Below are positions 1 through 7,026 of a stretch of DNA of 64,000 nucleotides, in pieces; within the stretch, counting starts at the first letter, position 1, and each line of letters opens with the position of its first letter. The DNA comes from Megalonaias nervosa (taxonomy: Eukaryota; Mollusca; Bivalvia; Unionida; Unionidae), in NCBI GenBank assembly GCA_016617855.1, contig JAECUM010006775.1, positions 1 to 64,000 on the forward strand, in the 5' to 3' direction. The translations under genes and the position numbers were made by a program. Under the pieces are notes generated by a model. That model saw nothing but the letters and a program-made list of their open reading frames with translations. It had not been told where the DNA came from and did no database searches.

Positions 1-1
1 T

Positions 2-379
2 GTGCGTGGTCGTTATCCTCCCGTCTATAAATTAGAGGACATGAACGGGGAAGTGTTAAAAGGAACGTTTTACTTACCCGGGTTACAACGTGTGACCAAA
101 AAAGAAGACGACGTGTACGAGATCGAAAGCATTCTCGATCGAAGAACTCGTAAAGTAGGAAAGAAACGTGTCAAAGAAGTCAAAGTACGTTGGAAAGGAT
201 ATCCTCCCAGTTTTGACTCTTGGATAGACGCTTCGCAACTCATCGACTATAAAAGAAGTGACCATCATGCCCTTCAACACAGTCTCAGCTACTGCAGTGA
301 CCACTCCTTCCCCCAGTTCTTCTCTGCAAGATCTACAAAAACAACCCTTGTGGGTGTGGTGTGGAGAACGTGTGCCTAA
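2..379 (+). CDS. Polinton/Maverick integrase, C-terminal end with chromodomain (partial)
   Basis: The reading frame is already open at the left edge, so only the C-terminal tail is present. It starts with a segment of the kind PPVYKLEDMNGEVLKGTFY, which is the SH3-like C-terminal region of Polinton-type rve integrases. A chromodomain follows (about residues 38-82), with the aromatic/acidic pattern YEIESIL...VRWKGYP...DSWIDA. The chromodomain is thought to guide integration to chromatin. The catalytic DDE core must lie to the left of the window. After LIDY the frame runs on through low-quality sequence to a stop at 377-379 and overlaps the next gene. The natural end may therefore be nearer position 255, with the tail created by a lost stop. 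Assignment to Polinton rather than an LTR element rests on the capsid genes immediately downstream. Confidence 0.85.
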   Translation: MRGRYPPVYKLEDMNGEVLKGTFYLPGLQRVTKKEDDVYEIESILDRRTRKVGKKRVKEVKVRWKGYPPSFDSWIDASQLIDYKRSDHHALQHSLSYCSDHSFPQFFSARSTKTTLVGVVWRTCA

Positions 380-669
380 AACTCAAATCGTCTTTTTTCT
401 GCCAAATCTTTGTGGTGTATTGTGTCATCGGTGCTGCCATTGCCAATTTGAGTTTGCAACAAGGAGATAAACAATTGTGGACCATTTTACTCAGCAGTTG
501 CATTGGTTACCTTCTTCCCAATCCGTCTCTGAAATATTCCTCTAACGGAAACAACAACAACGGGAGCCTTGTGTCCAACATCAGTTCCAACAGTCACCCT
601 AACCATCCTCTTTTAGACACTCCTCTCACTTCCAGTGACTCCTCGGATACTAGAACTGTGGAATTATGA
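267..669 (+). pseudogene. small Polinton membrane protein, split between two frames
   Basis: Two overlapping frames look like halves of one gene. Frame 3 opens with ATG at 267 and gives a Ser/Thr/Pro-rich N-terminus starting MPFNTVSATAV. Frame 1, open from 301 to the stop at 667-669, has no ATG at its front but carries a Cys-rich stretch (PCGCGVENVC), a hydrophobic segment (FCQIFVVYCVIGAAIANLSL) and then LLSSCIGYLLPNPSL. Small single-span proteins of this layout sit next to penton and hexon in related elements, judged from general knowledge of the family. Moving from one frame to the other needs a +1 shift within roughly 300-345, near a CAAAAACAACCC run. It could be an indel in this copy or, less likely, programmed frameshifting. 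The stop overlaps the penton start as ATGA (666-669). Function is unknown; a membrane or assembly role is inference. Confidence 0.5.
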
Positions 670-1586
670 ACAACCAATTTTACTTAACGTTACCCAGTGA
701 CAGTTCCATGGAGGTGTTTCCCAATAACACTTTGTGCTGTTTCTCGGCCAAATTACCTCAGGCCATCCGATTGGATCACGAAGCCCGTTGGGAAGTGGCT
801 TTGGTAGAAATTATTCACCCTACACAAATCAAAAACATCGTCGAAAATCAAAACACTTTGACGATAGAAGTTTGTGACGATCAAGTGCAACAATTCATGG
901 ATGAACGCGCTAGTGGTGGTGGTGTAGCTGACTTTATCAAAACACCAAACCCCATAACTAAACGAACCACTTATCTGTTGAAAGTTCCTGCAGGTTATTA
1001 TTTTAGTGGTCAACATTTGGTGAACACCATAGCTGAGAGGTTCAATTTCATGTTTAGTAAAGCTTTGGAGAAAGCCAAAAAAAGTGTCACCATCGAGTAC
1101 CACAAAATATCTCGTCGCCTACTGATGAAATTTTCTGAGGACAAAATATTGGCCATTACATTTTGTCCTGAATTGTATCACATTTTGGGTGGAGACCCTA
1201 AGTTAATCAAGATTGCAAACGAAATACCAGCCGTGACCAGTAACGTGGATTTTGCGAAATATTTTCGATTCCCTGTAGAAATGAACCTAGGACTGAATTT
1301 GATTTTTGTGTACTCCGATGTGGTGGAGTACAACGTAGTGGGACACACCTCCGTACCGTTACTGCGTGTCATTCCTTTCAAAGTGGATTCTGCCACGAAG
1401 GCTGACGAGGAAGGTGGAAACACCTATCACGTTCACCGTGAATTTGTAAATCCTCACTATTTGTCCGTCAGTAAGCCGTATTTCGACACTGTCAACATTA
1501 CTATAAAAAGAGATCTGGGGCAAAATATTCCATTCACCAAAGGGAAAGTCACAGTGAAACTCCATTTTCGAAAACGATTACTCTAA
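666..1586 (+). CDS. Polinton/adintovirus penton (minor capsid protein, single jelly roll)
   Basis: A 306-residue intact ORF starting at ATG 666. The N-terminus NNQFYLTLPSDSSMEVFPNN, followed by an assembly-like FSAKLPQAIRLDHEARWEVALVEIIHP, is the usual opening of the conserved penton-like protein of Polintons and adintoviruses. Length, the beta-rich composition and the position two genes upstream of the hexon all agree. The protein would form the vertex capsomer around the double-jelly-roll lattice. The C-terminus is basic (KVTVKLHFRKRLL). No frameshift or internal stop is visible, unlike in the polymerase remnant further right, so this element is fairly young. The jelly-roll assignment follows from family knowledge and cannot be read directly from the sequence. 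Confidence 0.8.
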   Translation: MNNQFYLTLPSDSSMEVFPNNTLCCFSAKLPQAIRLDHEARWEVALVEIIHPTQIKNIVENQNTLTIEVCDDQVQQFMDERASGGGVADFIKTPNPITKRTTYLLKVPAGYYFSGQHLVNTIAERFNFMFSKALEKAKKSVTIEYHKISRRLLMKFSEDKILAITFCPELYHILGGDPKLIKIANEIPAVTSNVDFAKYFRFPVEMNLGLNLIFVYSDVVEYNVVGHTSVPLLRVIPFKVDSATKADEEGGNTYHVHREFVNPHYLSVSKPYFDTVNITIKRDLGQNIPFTKGKVTVKLHFRKRLL

Positions 1587-1599
1587 CTTTTTGTCAGTC

Positions 1600-2040
1600 A
1601 TGTATCCTGTGTACCAAGGAGTTGCTCGACAGCGAGGACATGGTTTAGGTGATATGCTCAAATCGGCCTTTCGTACAGTGGTTCCCATTTTGAAACCGAT
1701 GGTGACACGAGGATTGCACGCCTTAAAAGATGCCGCGTTGACGCAAGGTAAAGAATTTCTCCAAAATGTCATCATTGACAAACAAAGCCCCAAAGAAGCT
1801 TTCTTGAGAGCAGGCAAAAATGTTTTGCTTCAAACGGGTAAAGACCTTTTGGATCGGCGAGAAACTCCTATAAATGCCCTGGGCAATGCTGAGTTAGGCA
1901 TTCCTGCTTCCCTGAGGCCACAGCAAGGACAAGGCAGAAAAAGACGACGAAAACACCCTTCCAGAGGACTTCACGCCCCTAGAGCTAGAAAGACAAAGAA
2001 AAGAAAAACCGTCCGAGAGTTAGACGTTTTTGATTATTAA
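1600..2040 (+). CDS. basic virion core protein, adenovirus pX/pVI-like (adintovirus virion X)
   Basis: The frame is open from 1591, but the first ATG is at 1600, only 13 nt after the penton stop. This gives 146 residues. The N-terminal third (about residues 8-60) is a glycine-tagged amphipathic helix-forming region, GHGLGDMLKSAFRTVVPILK, resembling the membrane-active or core proteins that accompany hexon and penton in adenovirus-like particles. The last third is strongly basic (GRKRRRKHPS and KTKKRKT), suggesting DNA binding or nuclear import. It ends in ELDVFDY. It sits between penton and hexon, as the pX-like gene does in adintoviruses. DNA condensation or membrane lysis during entry is inference from that position and composition. 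Confidence 0.65.
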   Translation: MYPVYQGVARQRGHGLGDMLKSAFRTVVPILKPMVTRGLHALKDAALTQGKEFLQNVIIDKQSPKEAFLRAGKNVLLQTGKDLLDRRETPINALGNAELGIPASLRPQQGQGRKRRRKHPSRGLHAPRARKTKKRKTVRELDVFDY

Positions 2041-2049
2041 AAAAGGAAA

Positions 2050-3369
2050 ATGATGCACCGAGAGTCTTGTGCTTGTTCCAAGTCGGAACTGGATCTGTTT
2101 GCCATGCCACCCACCATGATGACGATGCAAGAATCCCAATGGGTCGAATTTCATCCCGTCTCCTCTTTGGTGGATTCCGCTCCCATCGAGTTTGAAATCA
2201 AAGGACAGCCCGAAGATTACATCGATCTGAATAATAGTTACTTGTATCTAAAGCTGAAAGTGATCAAAACCGACAACACCAATCCGGGAGCCGATGCCGC
2301 AGTAGCTCCCGTCAACAATTTCATGCATTCCTTGTTCAGCGAAGTGGATTTGTACTTGAATAACAAACTGATCAGCAGTAGCACGGATACTTACCCTTAC
2401 CGAGCGTACCTAGAAAATCTCTTGACGTACGGAAAAGAGGTCAAGAACACTCATCTGGATGCTTGCGTGGTATGGAAACCTGACACTGCAGGTGAGAACA
2501 CGTTTAACGACAGAGCCCTGACAGCCGATGACGATCCTCACAATGTGGGTTTTAACGATCGTCGAAGGAAAATCCTGCAAGGTCGTAGTTTAGAACTGAT
2601 GGATCGTTTGCATTTGGACATGTGGTTGCAAGAGAAGTATTTGCTGAACGGAGTGGATATTCGCCTGAGACTCAATCGCAGCAGTGTCGCTTTCCATTTG
2701 ATGGCTCAAGCCAACGAGTACAAAACCATCATCCAAGAAGCCAGACTTTACGTGCGACGTGTAGAAGTGTTACCTAAAGCGGGAAACGACATCAGTCAAA
2801 CATTGAGCAGATCGACCGCCAAATATCCGATACGACGTGTCGAAGTGAAAACATTCACCATTGCTACTGGACTCCGATCCAAGATCGAACATCATCTGTT
2901 CCAAGGACAGTTACCCAAACGTTTAATCGTTGGTATCGTCAGTAATGCAGCCTTCAACGGAGCCCACGATCAAAATCCTTTCCAGTTTAAGCACTACAGA
3001 GTGTCCAAAATTGAAGTCAGTCGCGATGGCAAGACTTTGTGTACCAGACCCTTCGAACCTAACTTTGCCCAGAAGAATTACTTGAGATCGTACTTGTCCC
3101 TGTACGAAGCTACCGGGCAACTAGGAACCAACACCAGTCACGGTATTTCGTACGAAGATTATGTCGGAGGTTACACTTTGTGGGCCTTTGATTTCACTCC
3201 AGACCAAGGCAGCGACGAGGGACATTTCCACCCTATAAAATCCGGTCAACTGCGTGTGGAACTTCAGTTTGCAGAAGCTCTCACTGAGACGGTCAACGTC
3301 ATCCTGTATGCTGAATTCGATAATACCATAGAAATCAACAGTTTGAGAGAAGTCATTCTAGACTATTAG
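2050..3369 (+). CDS. Polinton/adintovirus hexon, major capsid protein (double jelly roll, F54H12.2-like)
   Basis: A 439-residue intact ORF. Tandem ATGs at 2050 and 2053 follow the core-protein stop by 9 nt. The conserved block at about residues 40-75 (DSAPIEFEIKGQPEDYIDLN, then a YLYLKLK strand), the following NNFMHSLFSEVDLYLNN, and the C-terminal EFDNTIEINSLREVILDY are diagnostic of the major capsid protein of animal Polintons and adintoviruses. In databases this family is often labelled 'uncharacterized protein F54H12.2-like'. It forms the pseudo-hexagonal trimers of an icosahedral shell. The complete frame suggests either recent insertion or purifying selection. It is followed after 5 nt by the next gene. 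Confidence 0.9.
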   Translation: MMHRESCACSKSELDLFAMPPTMMTMQESQWVEFHPVSSLVDSAPIEFEIKGQPEDYIDLNNSYLYLKLKVIKTDNTNPGADAAVAPVNNFMHSLFSEVDLYLNNKLISSSTDTYPYRAYLENLLTYGKEVKNTHLDACVVWKPDTAGENTFNDRALTADDDPHNVGFNDRRRKILQGRSLELMDRLHLDMWLQEKYLLNGVDIRLRLNRSSVAFHLMAQANEYKTIIQEARLYVRRVEVLPKAGNDISQTLSRSTAKYPIRRVEVKTFTIATGLRSKIEHHLFQGQLPKRLIVGIVSNAAFNGAHDQNPFQFKHYRVSKIEVSRDGKTLCTRPFEPNFAQKNYLRSYLSLYEATGQLGTNTSHGISYEDYVGGYTLWAFDFTPDQGSDEGHFHPIKSGQLRVELQFAEALTETVNVILYAEFDNTIEINSLREVILDY

Positions 3370-3374
3370 ACACA

Positions 3375-3824
3375 ATGGAAGACTCCTATCCCTCTTTAAA
3401 CAATGGAGAATCTTTGGACATGGAATGGGAGGATAGCGTGAAAACAGAACCCCAAGACGGAGTCAAAGAGGACGAGGTAGTCGTCAAGTCCAGATGGCCA
3501 GAACAAGAACAACATTTAGTGTCCTGTTTTGCTAAACACCTGGCGGATAAAATTACGGAACTGAGTAAGAAAGATTGCTATGGATGTCAGAACGATCATC
3601 CCAGTCAAATTCAACACGATAAATGTATGATGATGAGTCAAGAAGAAAAATTGGACGAGTATCTGGACGACGCTTGGAGTCTCATCTCAGAAGAAACCGT
3701 GTTGCATGAGTGGTATAAAGGCTTGCGTGATCATTCCTGTCCTCCACTGACTACTCTAGAGATCTATCGCATCGAAGCTCTCTTAGCCAGAGTGCGGAGA
3801 CAAGGCAAAGAAACGGATATTTGA
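3375..3824 (+). CDS. acidic protein with a Cys/His cluster, Polinton-associated, function unknown
   Basis: A 149-residue ORF starting 5 nt after the hexon stop. The first 40 residues are acidic. In the middle is a compact Cys/His cluster, CYGCQNDHPSQIQHDKC (C68, C71, H75, H81, C84), spacing C-x2-C-x3-H-x5-H-x2-C, which could bind zinc. The C-terminal half is predicted helical (EEKLDEYLDDAWSLISEE and LEIYRIEALLARVRRQG). A similar C-x-G-C...HPSQ...H pattern is familiar from unannotated proteins of animal mobile elements, but I cannot name a family. Position between hexon and protease suggests a structural or assembly role, which is inference only. Confidence 0.6.
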   Translation: MEDSYPSLNNGESLDMEWEDSVKTEPQDGVKEDEVVVKSRWPEQEQHLVSCFAKHLADKITELSKKDCYGCQNDHPSQIQHDKCMMMSQEEKLDEYLDDAWSLISEETVLHEWYKGLRDHSCPPLTTLEIYRIEALLARVRRQGKETDI

Positions 3825-3906
3825 CAGATCGTTTCAAACAAAAAGTCAGAATTGAATTGATGACTTATCATTACCTGTGAAAAAAACAAAAACAACACAA
3901 CAGAAA

Positions 3907-4464
3907 ATGGATACCTGGGAACTTTATTACCTTTTGAACAATAGTTCGTATACTGCTTCTTGGAATCCTGTCGTGTGCGCTAAAGATGAACTACCTCATC
4001 GCAAACCTCAAGACCATCAAGCTTATGTCATCAACACGGACGAAAGTCATCTTCCAGGCACTCACTGGGTTGCCGTCTACTTCCCTCAAGAGAATTGTGT
4101 GGAATATTTTGATTCGTATGGATTACCCCCTTTGGAAGACGATATCATTGACTTTATGAGAAGAAATGCCCAGACGACACGATACAATAATGTGAAATTA
4201 CAAGGCACAGATTCCATGGTGTGTGGACAATATTGTGTATATTTTCTTCATCAACGCAGTCTTGGATATCCTTTAGAACATTTAGTGACTTATTTTGATC
4301 GTCACTCTTCTAGAAACGATGAGAAAATAGATCGATGGTTTTGTGACCATTATAGTTATCTTTTGTCTTTAGCTAGGAAACGTAGTGTACATCAATGGCC
4401 TCATGACTTCCATCAATGGAAATCTCACATGATTTCACAACGTTGTCAACCTTGTCAAAAATAA
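3907..4464 (+). CDS. adenain-like maturation cysteine protease (C5/ULP fold)
   Basis: The frame is open from a GTG at 3877, but the first usable ATG is at 3907 and gives 185 residues. This is close to the usual size of adenoviral and Polinton proteases (about 190-210). The catalytic set is complete and properly spaced: His53 in GTHWVAVYF, Asp69 in YFDSYG, Gln99 in KLQGTDS and Cys106 in MVCGQYCVYFL. In adenovirus protease the equivalents are His54, Glu71, Gln115 and Cys122. Its role would be cleavage of capsid and core precursors during virion maturation. It is the last gene of the densely packed capsid block. An AATAAA lies 54 nt beyond the stop. All catalytic residues are intact, so the gene may encode an active enzyme. 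Confidence 0.9.
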   Translation: MDTWELYYLLNNSSYTASWNPVVCAKDELPHRKPQDHQAYVINTDESHLPGTHWVAVYFPQENCVEYFDSYGLPPLEDDIIDFMRRNAQTTRYNNVKLQGTDSMVCGQYCVYFLHQRSLGYPLEHLVTYFDRHSSRNDEKIDRWFCDHYSYLLSLARKRSVHQWPHDFHQWKSHMISQRCQPCQK

Positions 4465-4465
4465 T

Positions 4466-4523
4466 TTGTTTGATGTTACTTGTTACTTGTGACTTATGAC
4501 TTGTTACTTGTTACTTGAATAAA
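4466..4523 (+). terminator. short TTGTTACTTG-type repeats and AATAAA poly(A) signal of the capsid gene block
   Basis: Directly after the protease stop is a run of imperfect 10-bp units (TTGTTACTTG, TTGTGACTTA and variants), and then AATAAA at 4518-4523. This is the only canonical poly(A) signal seen behind the capsid genes. The three genes that follow have histone-type stem-loops instead. Confidence 0.55.
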
Positions 4524-4654
4524 AAATGTTGTGTTTTGAAAAAATGTGTCTGTCGTTTGTTTTAAAAAAAACACTGTGAATATATGCTCTTTGACTTCTT
4601 TCTATCCCTCATCATGACATTCGCTATCATAGCATTCCGACACTAAAACCAAGT

Positions 4655-4722
4655 AGGGATGTTTTCTATCGCGTCCGCGTTTGAACCATATAAAGCGGGT
4701 GGGTCTCCAGTCTGACCATTCA
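4655..4722 (+). promoter_or_regulatory. promoter of cassette A: palindrome, TATA box and CCATTCA cap-site motif
   Basis: The 10-bp palindromic element CGCGTCCGCG lies at 4670-4679, preceded by GGGATGTTTT. ATATAAA is at 4688-4694 and CCATTCA at 4716-4722, about 29 nt downstream of the TATA box, a normal distance to a transcription start. CCATTCA matches the PyPyCATTCPu cap-site motif described for replication-dependent histone genes. Versions of the same layout occur before the next two small genes. Confidence 0.65.
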
Positions 4723-4740
4723 CTGTTGACTCGTCAACTT

Positions 4741-4960
4741 ATGAAGATGCCTTCCAGACTAGCCCAGCTGAACGAAGCTTACGTCAATTTACATCGTGTC
4801 AGGCTAAACCTGATACCGAAGCCTGAAGAAATAGAGAATGTTAGGATGCTCTCCACAGTCCATGGTCTGATAGAAGAGATGTTTAGAGAGGAAATTAAAA
4901 GAACAAGAAGAATGGACTGAGAAATACAGACTTCAGAAGAAGCAGAGAGAAGAACAACAA

Positions 4961-4992
<32 letters not shown>

Positions 4993-5119
4993 AGAACCAG
5001 ACAGAGGTTTTGTGGACTGTCGAGTAGACACCAAAGAATTCTCTTTCTCTTTTCGCAGAAGCAGACCGTATCCAATAGGAAAGCCTACTGCCAGACGGGG
5101 ACGCAATCTTAGACAGTAA
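4741..5119 (+). pseudogene. cassette A: small coiled-coil protein with polyglutamine tract, frameshifted
   Basis: ATGs at 4741 and 4747 start a helical, charged protein in frame 1 (MPSRLAQLNEAYVNLHRVR...) that stops at 4918-4920. Frame 2, open from 4874, carries on the same kind of sequence: a KLKEQEEWTEKYRLQKK coiled coil, a CAA/CAG polyglutamine run (about 4954-4992), and a basic tail (PTARRGRNLRQ) to TAA at 5117-5119. The simplest reading is one gene with a single indel between about 4874 and 4895; a programmed shift is possible. It is about 125 residues in all if continuous. A histone-type stem-loop begins 38 nt after the second stop, which fits 5119 as the true end. No homologue recognised. 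Confidence 0.55.
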
Positions 5120-5157
5120 AAAAAGATTGCCATTACTTCCGTGAACAAAAAAAAAAC

Positions 5158-5193
5158 AGCCCTTTTCAGGGCTACCCAATACTCTCGAAAAGA
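5158..5193 (+). terminator. histone-type 3' stem-loop A with downstream purine element
   Basis: AGCCCT (5158-5163), loop TTTC (5164-5167) and AGGGCT (5168-5173) form a perfect 6-bp stem with the 4-nt loop typical of replication-dependent histone mRNAs. It is preceded by an A-rich stretch and followed by ACCCA, as in histone genes. The purine-rich GAAAAGA at 5187-5193 occupies the place of the U7-snRNA-binding histone downstream element. No AATAAA is present behind cassette A. Confidence 0.8.
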
Positions 5194-5230
5194 CATACTC
5201 ATTCAATTTGCCAAAATTTGTCATTAGAAA

Positions 5231-5337
5231 ATAGAAGTGTGTCTATAAGCACTTCGTTTCTTTTGTCAGTAAAACAAAATATTTGTGTGTTTGTATGTTT
5301 AAAAAAATAGAAGTGTGCCTATAAGCACTTCGTTTCT
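5231..5337 (+). repeat. duplicated 31-bp hairpin unit with internal TATAA
   Basis: The unit at 5231-5261 recurs at 5307-5337 with one substitution, 76 bp apart. Each has GAAGTG and CACTTC arms (6 bp) around a loop containing CTATAAG. A third, diverged version (AGTGT...ACACT arms around GACTATA) is at 6142-6159, after stem-loop B. The units may be TATA-bearing promoter elements, protein-binding sites, or simply duplicated spacer. Confidence 0.7.
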
Positions 5338-5439
5338 CTGTCTTGTCCAATCGTGTCTGTCTGTGTTTGTAAGTAAAAAGTAAAAAAGTCAACGTGAGTG
5401 CTTCTTTTAAGTCCGCGTGTTACATGTGATGGTAAATTT

Positions 5440-5515
5440 GAGTGCTAGGGAATGTTTACTTTCACGTCCGTGCTTCAAGTATATAAATTGGTGCGATCGT
5501 CAGTCTGGTTACCCA
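5440..5515 (+). promoter_or_regulatory. promoter of cassette B
   Basis: GGGAATGTTTACTTT precedes the palindromic CACGTCCGTG (5463-5472), then ATATAAA at 5481-5487 and CAGTCTGG at about 5501-5508. The layout matches cassettes A and C; CAGTCTG is at the same distance from the TATA box as in cassette A. The CATTCA cap motif is not conserved here (GTTACCCA in its place). Confidence 0.65.
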
Positions 5516-5539
5516 CGTTGACGTAGCAGCTGCAACAAC

Positions 5540-6040
5540 ATGAGCAAAATCACAAAACTACTAGAACTCCAGATGCACCTGGAATATGCCAGACGTCTCC
5601 TGGATGAGCTGGCTATGGAGGCTATAGCCGAAGAAGCCAGGCTTGAAGAGGAGGAGAAGAAAAAGAAAGAAGAGGAGATGAGAGGGATCCTACCTCACCT
5701 CATGCTAAGACCTCTGTGTGAGGTCAAGCCTGAGGTGAGGACGCCTCCACAACCGCTGCCGCCAGTAACACCAATACCAAGAGCCGCTGTCCTCCAGACA
5801 GAAAACTGGGAGGAGGAATTGGAAAGACAGAGGCAAGAGTGGGAGCCTCGGCGTCAGCATCCCAGGGTGCTGAATAGAAGAAGAAGAAGGGAACAAGTGT
5901 TCACTATCCCTCAAACTGAGGATTGGGATAGTGAAGCCAATCAACCGCCCTCTGCGCTCCCAACCACACGCATCAATTGGGAGCAGGACTGGAGCCGGCG
6001 ATGCGTGTGTGGTGCCCGCCCTGGGAGATGTCACCATTAG
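5540..6040 (+). CDS. cassette B: Glu-rich coiled-coil protein with W-E/D motifs and Cys/His tail
   Basis: A 166-residue intact ORF starting at the first ATG downstream of the TATA box. Residues 1-55 form a charged coiled coil (ITKLLELQMHLEYARRLLDE, then EEARLEEEEKKKKEEE). A proline-rich linker follows (PPQPLPPVTPIP). Three short tryptophan-acid motifs come next: TENWEEELERQ, TEDWDSEA and INWEQDW. The last residues are CVCGARPGRCHH, a possible small metal-binding or processing motif. The N-terminal coil resembles those of cassettes A and C in length and position, so the three may be diverged paralogues. No named family was recognised. The single-exon gene ends in a histone-type stem-loop 28 nt after the stop. 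Confidence 0.65.
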   Translation: MSKITKLLELQMHLEYARRLLDELAMEAIAEEARLEEEEKKKKEEEMRGILPHLMLRPLCEVKPEVRTPPQPLPPVTPIPRAAVLQTENWEEELERQRQEWEPRRQHPRVLNRRRRREQVFTIPQTEDWDSEANQPPSALPTTRINWEQDWSRRCVCGARPGRCHH

Positions 6041-6067
6041 CCAGGTGCATCTGCAGTTCTAAAAAAC

Positions 6068-6104
6068 AGCCCTTCTCAGGGCTAACCAGATCTCTAGAAA
6101 AGAG
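6068..6104 (+). terminator. histone-type 3' stem-loop B with downstream purine element
   Basis: AGCCCT (6068-6073), loop TCTC (6074-6077) and AGGGCT (6078-6083) form a perfect 6-bp stem; TCTC still fits the U-Y-U-N loop rule of histone mRNAs. AACCA follows the stem and GAAAAGAG lies at 6097-6104. The A-run before the stem matches stem-loop A. No AATAAA is present between the stop codon and this site. Confidence 0.8.
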
Positions 6105-6171
6105 AACCTATTCAATTTGCCAATTCGTGTGAATGTAGTGTAGTGTGACTATAAACACTCACTCTTTACTG

Positions 6172-6173
<2 letters not shown>

Positions 6174-6209
<36 letters not shown>

Positions 6210-6920
6210 ATGCGCGTTCGTTGGTGTGAATAGTATATGGGTGTGTGTTTTTCTTCTCTTCCTTCGTTGGTGTGATAGTATATTGTGTGTTTTATGCTTG
6301 CTCGTTCGTTGGTGAGGATAGTATAGTGTGTGTTTTATGCTTGCTCGTTCGTTGGTGTGGATAGTATATAATATGTTTTTTTCTCATCCCGATTGTGTGG
6401 ATGGTATGTTTGTGTGTTTTATGCTTGCTCGTTCGTTGGTGAGGATGGTATAGTGTGTGTTTTATGCTTGCTCGTTCGTTGGTGAGGATAGTATAGTGTG
6501 TGTTTTATGCTTGCTCGTTCGTTGGTGAGGATAGTATATAATATGTTTTTTTCTCATCCCGATTGTGTGGATGGTATGCTTGTGTGTTTTATGCTTGCTC
6601 GTTCGTTGGTGAGGATAGTATATTGTGTGTTTTATGCTTGCTCGTTCGTTGGTGAGGATAGTATAGTGTGTGTTTTATGCTTGCTCGTTCGTTGGTGTGG
6701 ATGGTATATAATATGTTTTTTTCTCATCCCGATTGTGTGGATGGTATGTTTGTGTGTTTTATGCTTGCTCGTTCGTTGGTGAGGATAGTATAGTGTGTGT
6801 TTTATGCTTGCTCGTTCGTTGGTGAGGATAGTATAATGTGTGTTTTATGTTTACTCGTTCGTTGGTGAGGATAGTATAATGTGTGTTTTATGCTTACTCG
6901 TTCGTTGGTGAGGATAGTAA
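6174..6920 (+). repeat. GT microsatellite and 42-bp minisatellite with 170-bp higher-order period
   Basis: A (GT)n run (about 6174-6204) leads into about twelve copies of a unit of about 42 bp containing TTTATGCTTGCTCGTTCG and GGTGAGGATAGTATA. A different segment with TTCTCATCCCGATTGTG replaces part of the array at 6381, 6551 and 6721, exactly 170 bp apart, so the array grew by duplication of a four-unit block. The last copies (6840-6910) are diverged. ORFs through it are repeat artefacts. It separates cassette B from cassette C. Confidence 0.9.
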
Positions 6921-6944
6921 ATTGTATGTGAAGTGAGTGTAATG

Positions 6945-7009
6945 GATGTTTTCGTTCACGTCCGTGCTCCACGGACATAAAGCAGAGCGTTCGTCATTCG
7001 CGCCATTCA
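6945..7009 (+). promoter_or_regulatory. promoter of cassette C
   Basis: GGATGTTTTCGTT precedes CACGTCCGTG (6957-6966). Here a second, overlapping palindrome is present: TCCGTG-CTC-CACGGA (6961-6975). CATAAAG (6976-6982) is the TATA box and CCATTCA (7003-7009) the cap-site motif, 28 nt downstream as in cassette A. Confidence 0.65.
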
Positions 7010-7026
7010 ACACTGAATAGTCAGCC

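Noticed and set aside
4779..5224. Three - strand ORFs rich in Leu, Cys or Ala runs
   Set aside because: They are antisense readings of the CAG tract and of cassette A and its 3' region.
6498..6782. 94-residue repetitive ORF with CVLCLLVRW-type repeats
   Set aside because: It is the translation of the 42-bp minisatellite; no start context, and periodic by DNA repetition only.
6290..6920. Regular repeats resembling a CRISPR array
   Set aside because: Spacers are not unique; the whole unit is a eukaryotic minisatellite inside a Polinton.
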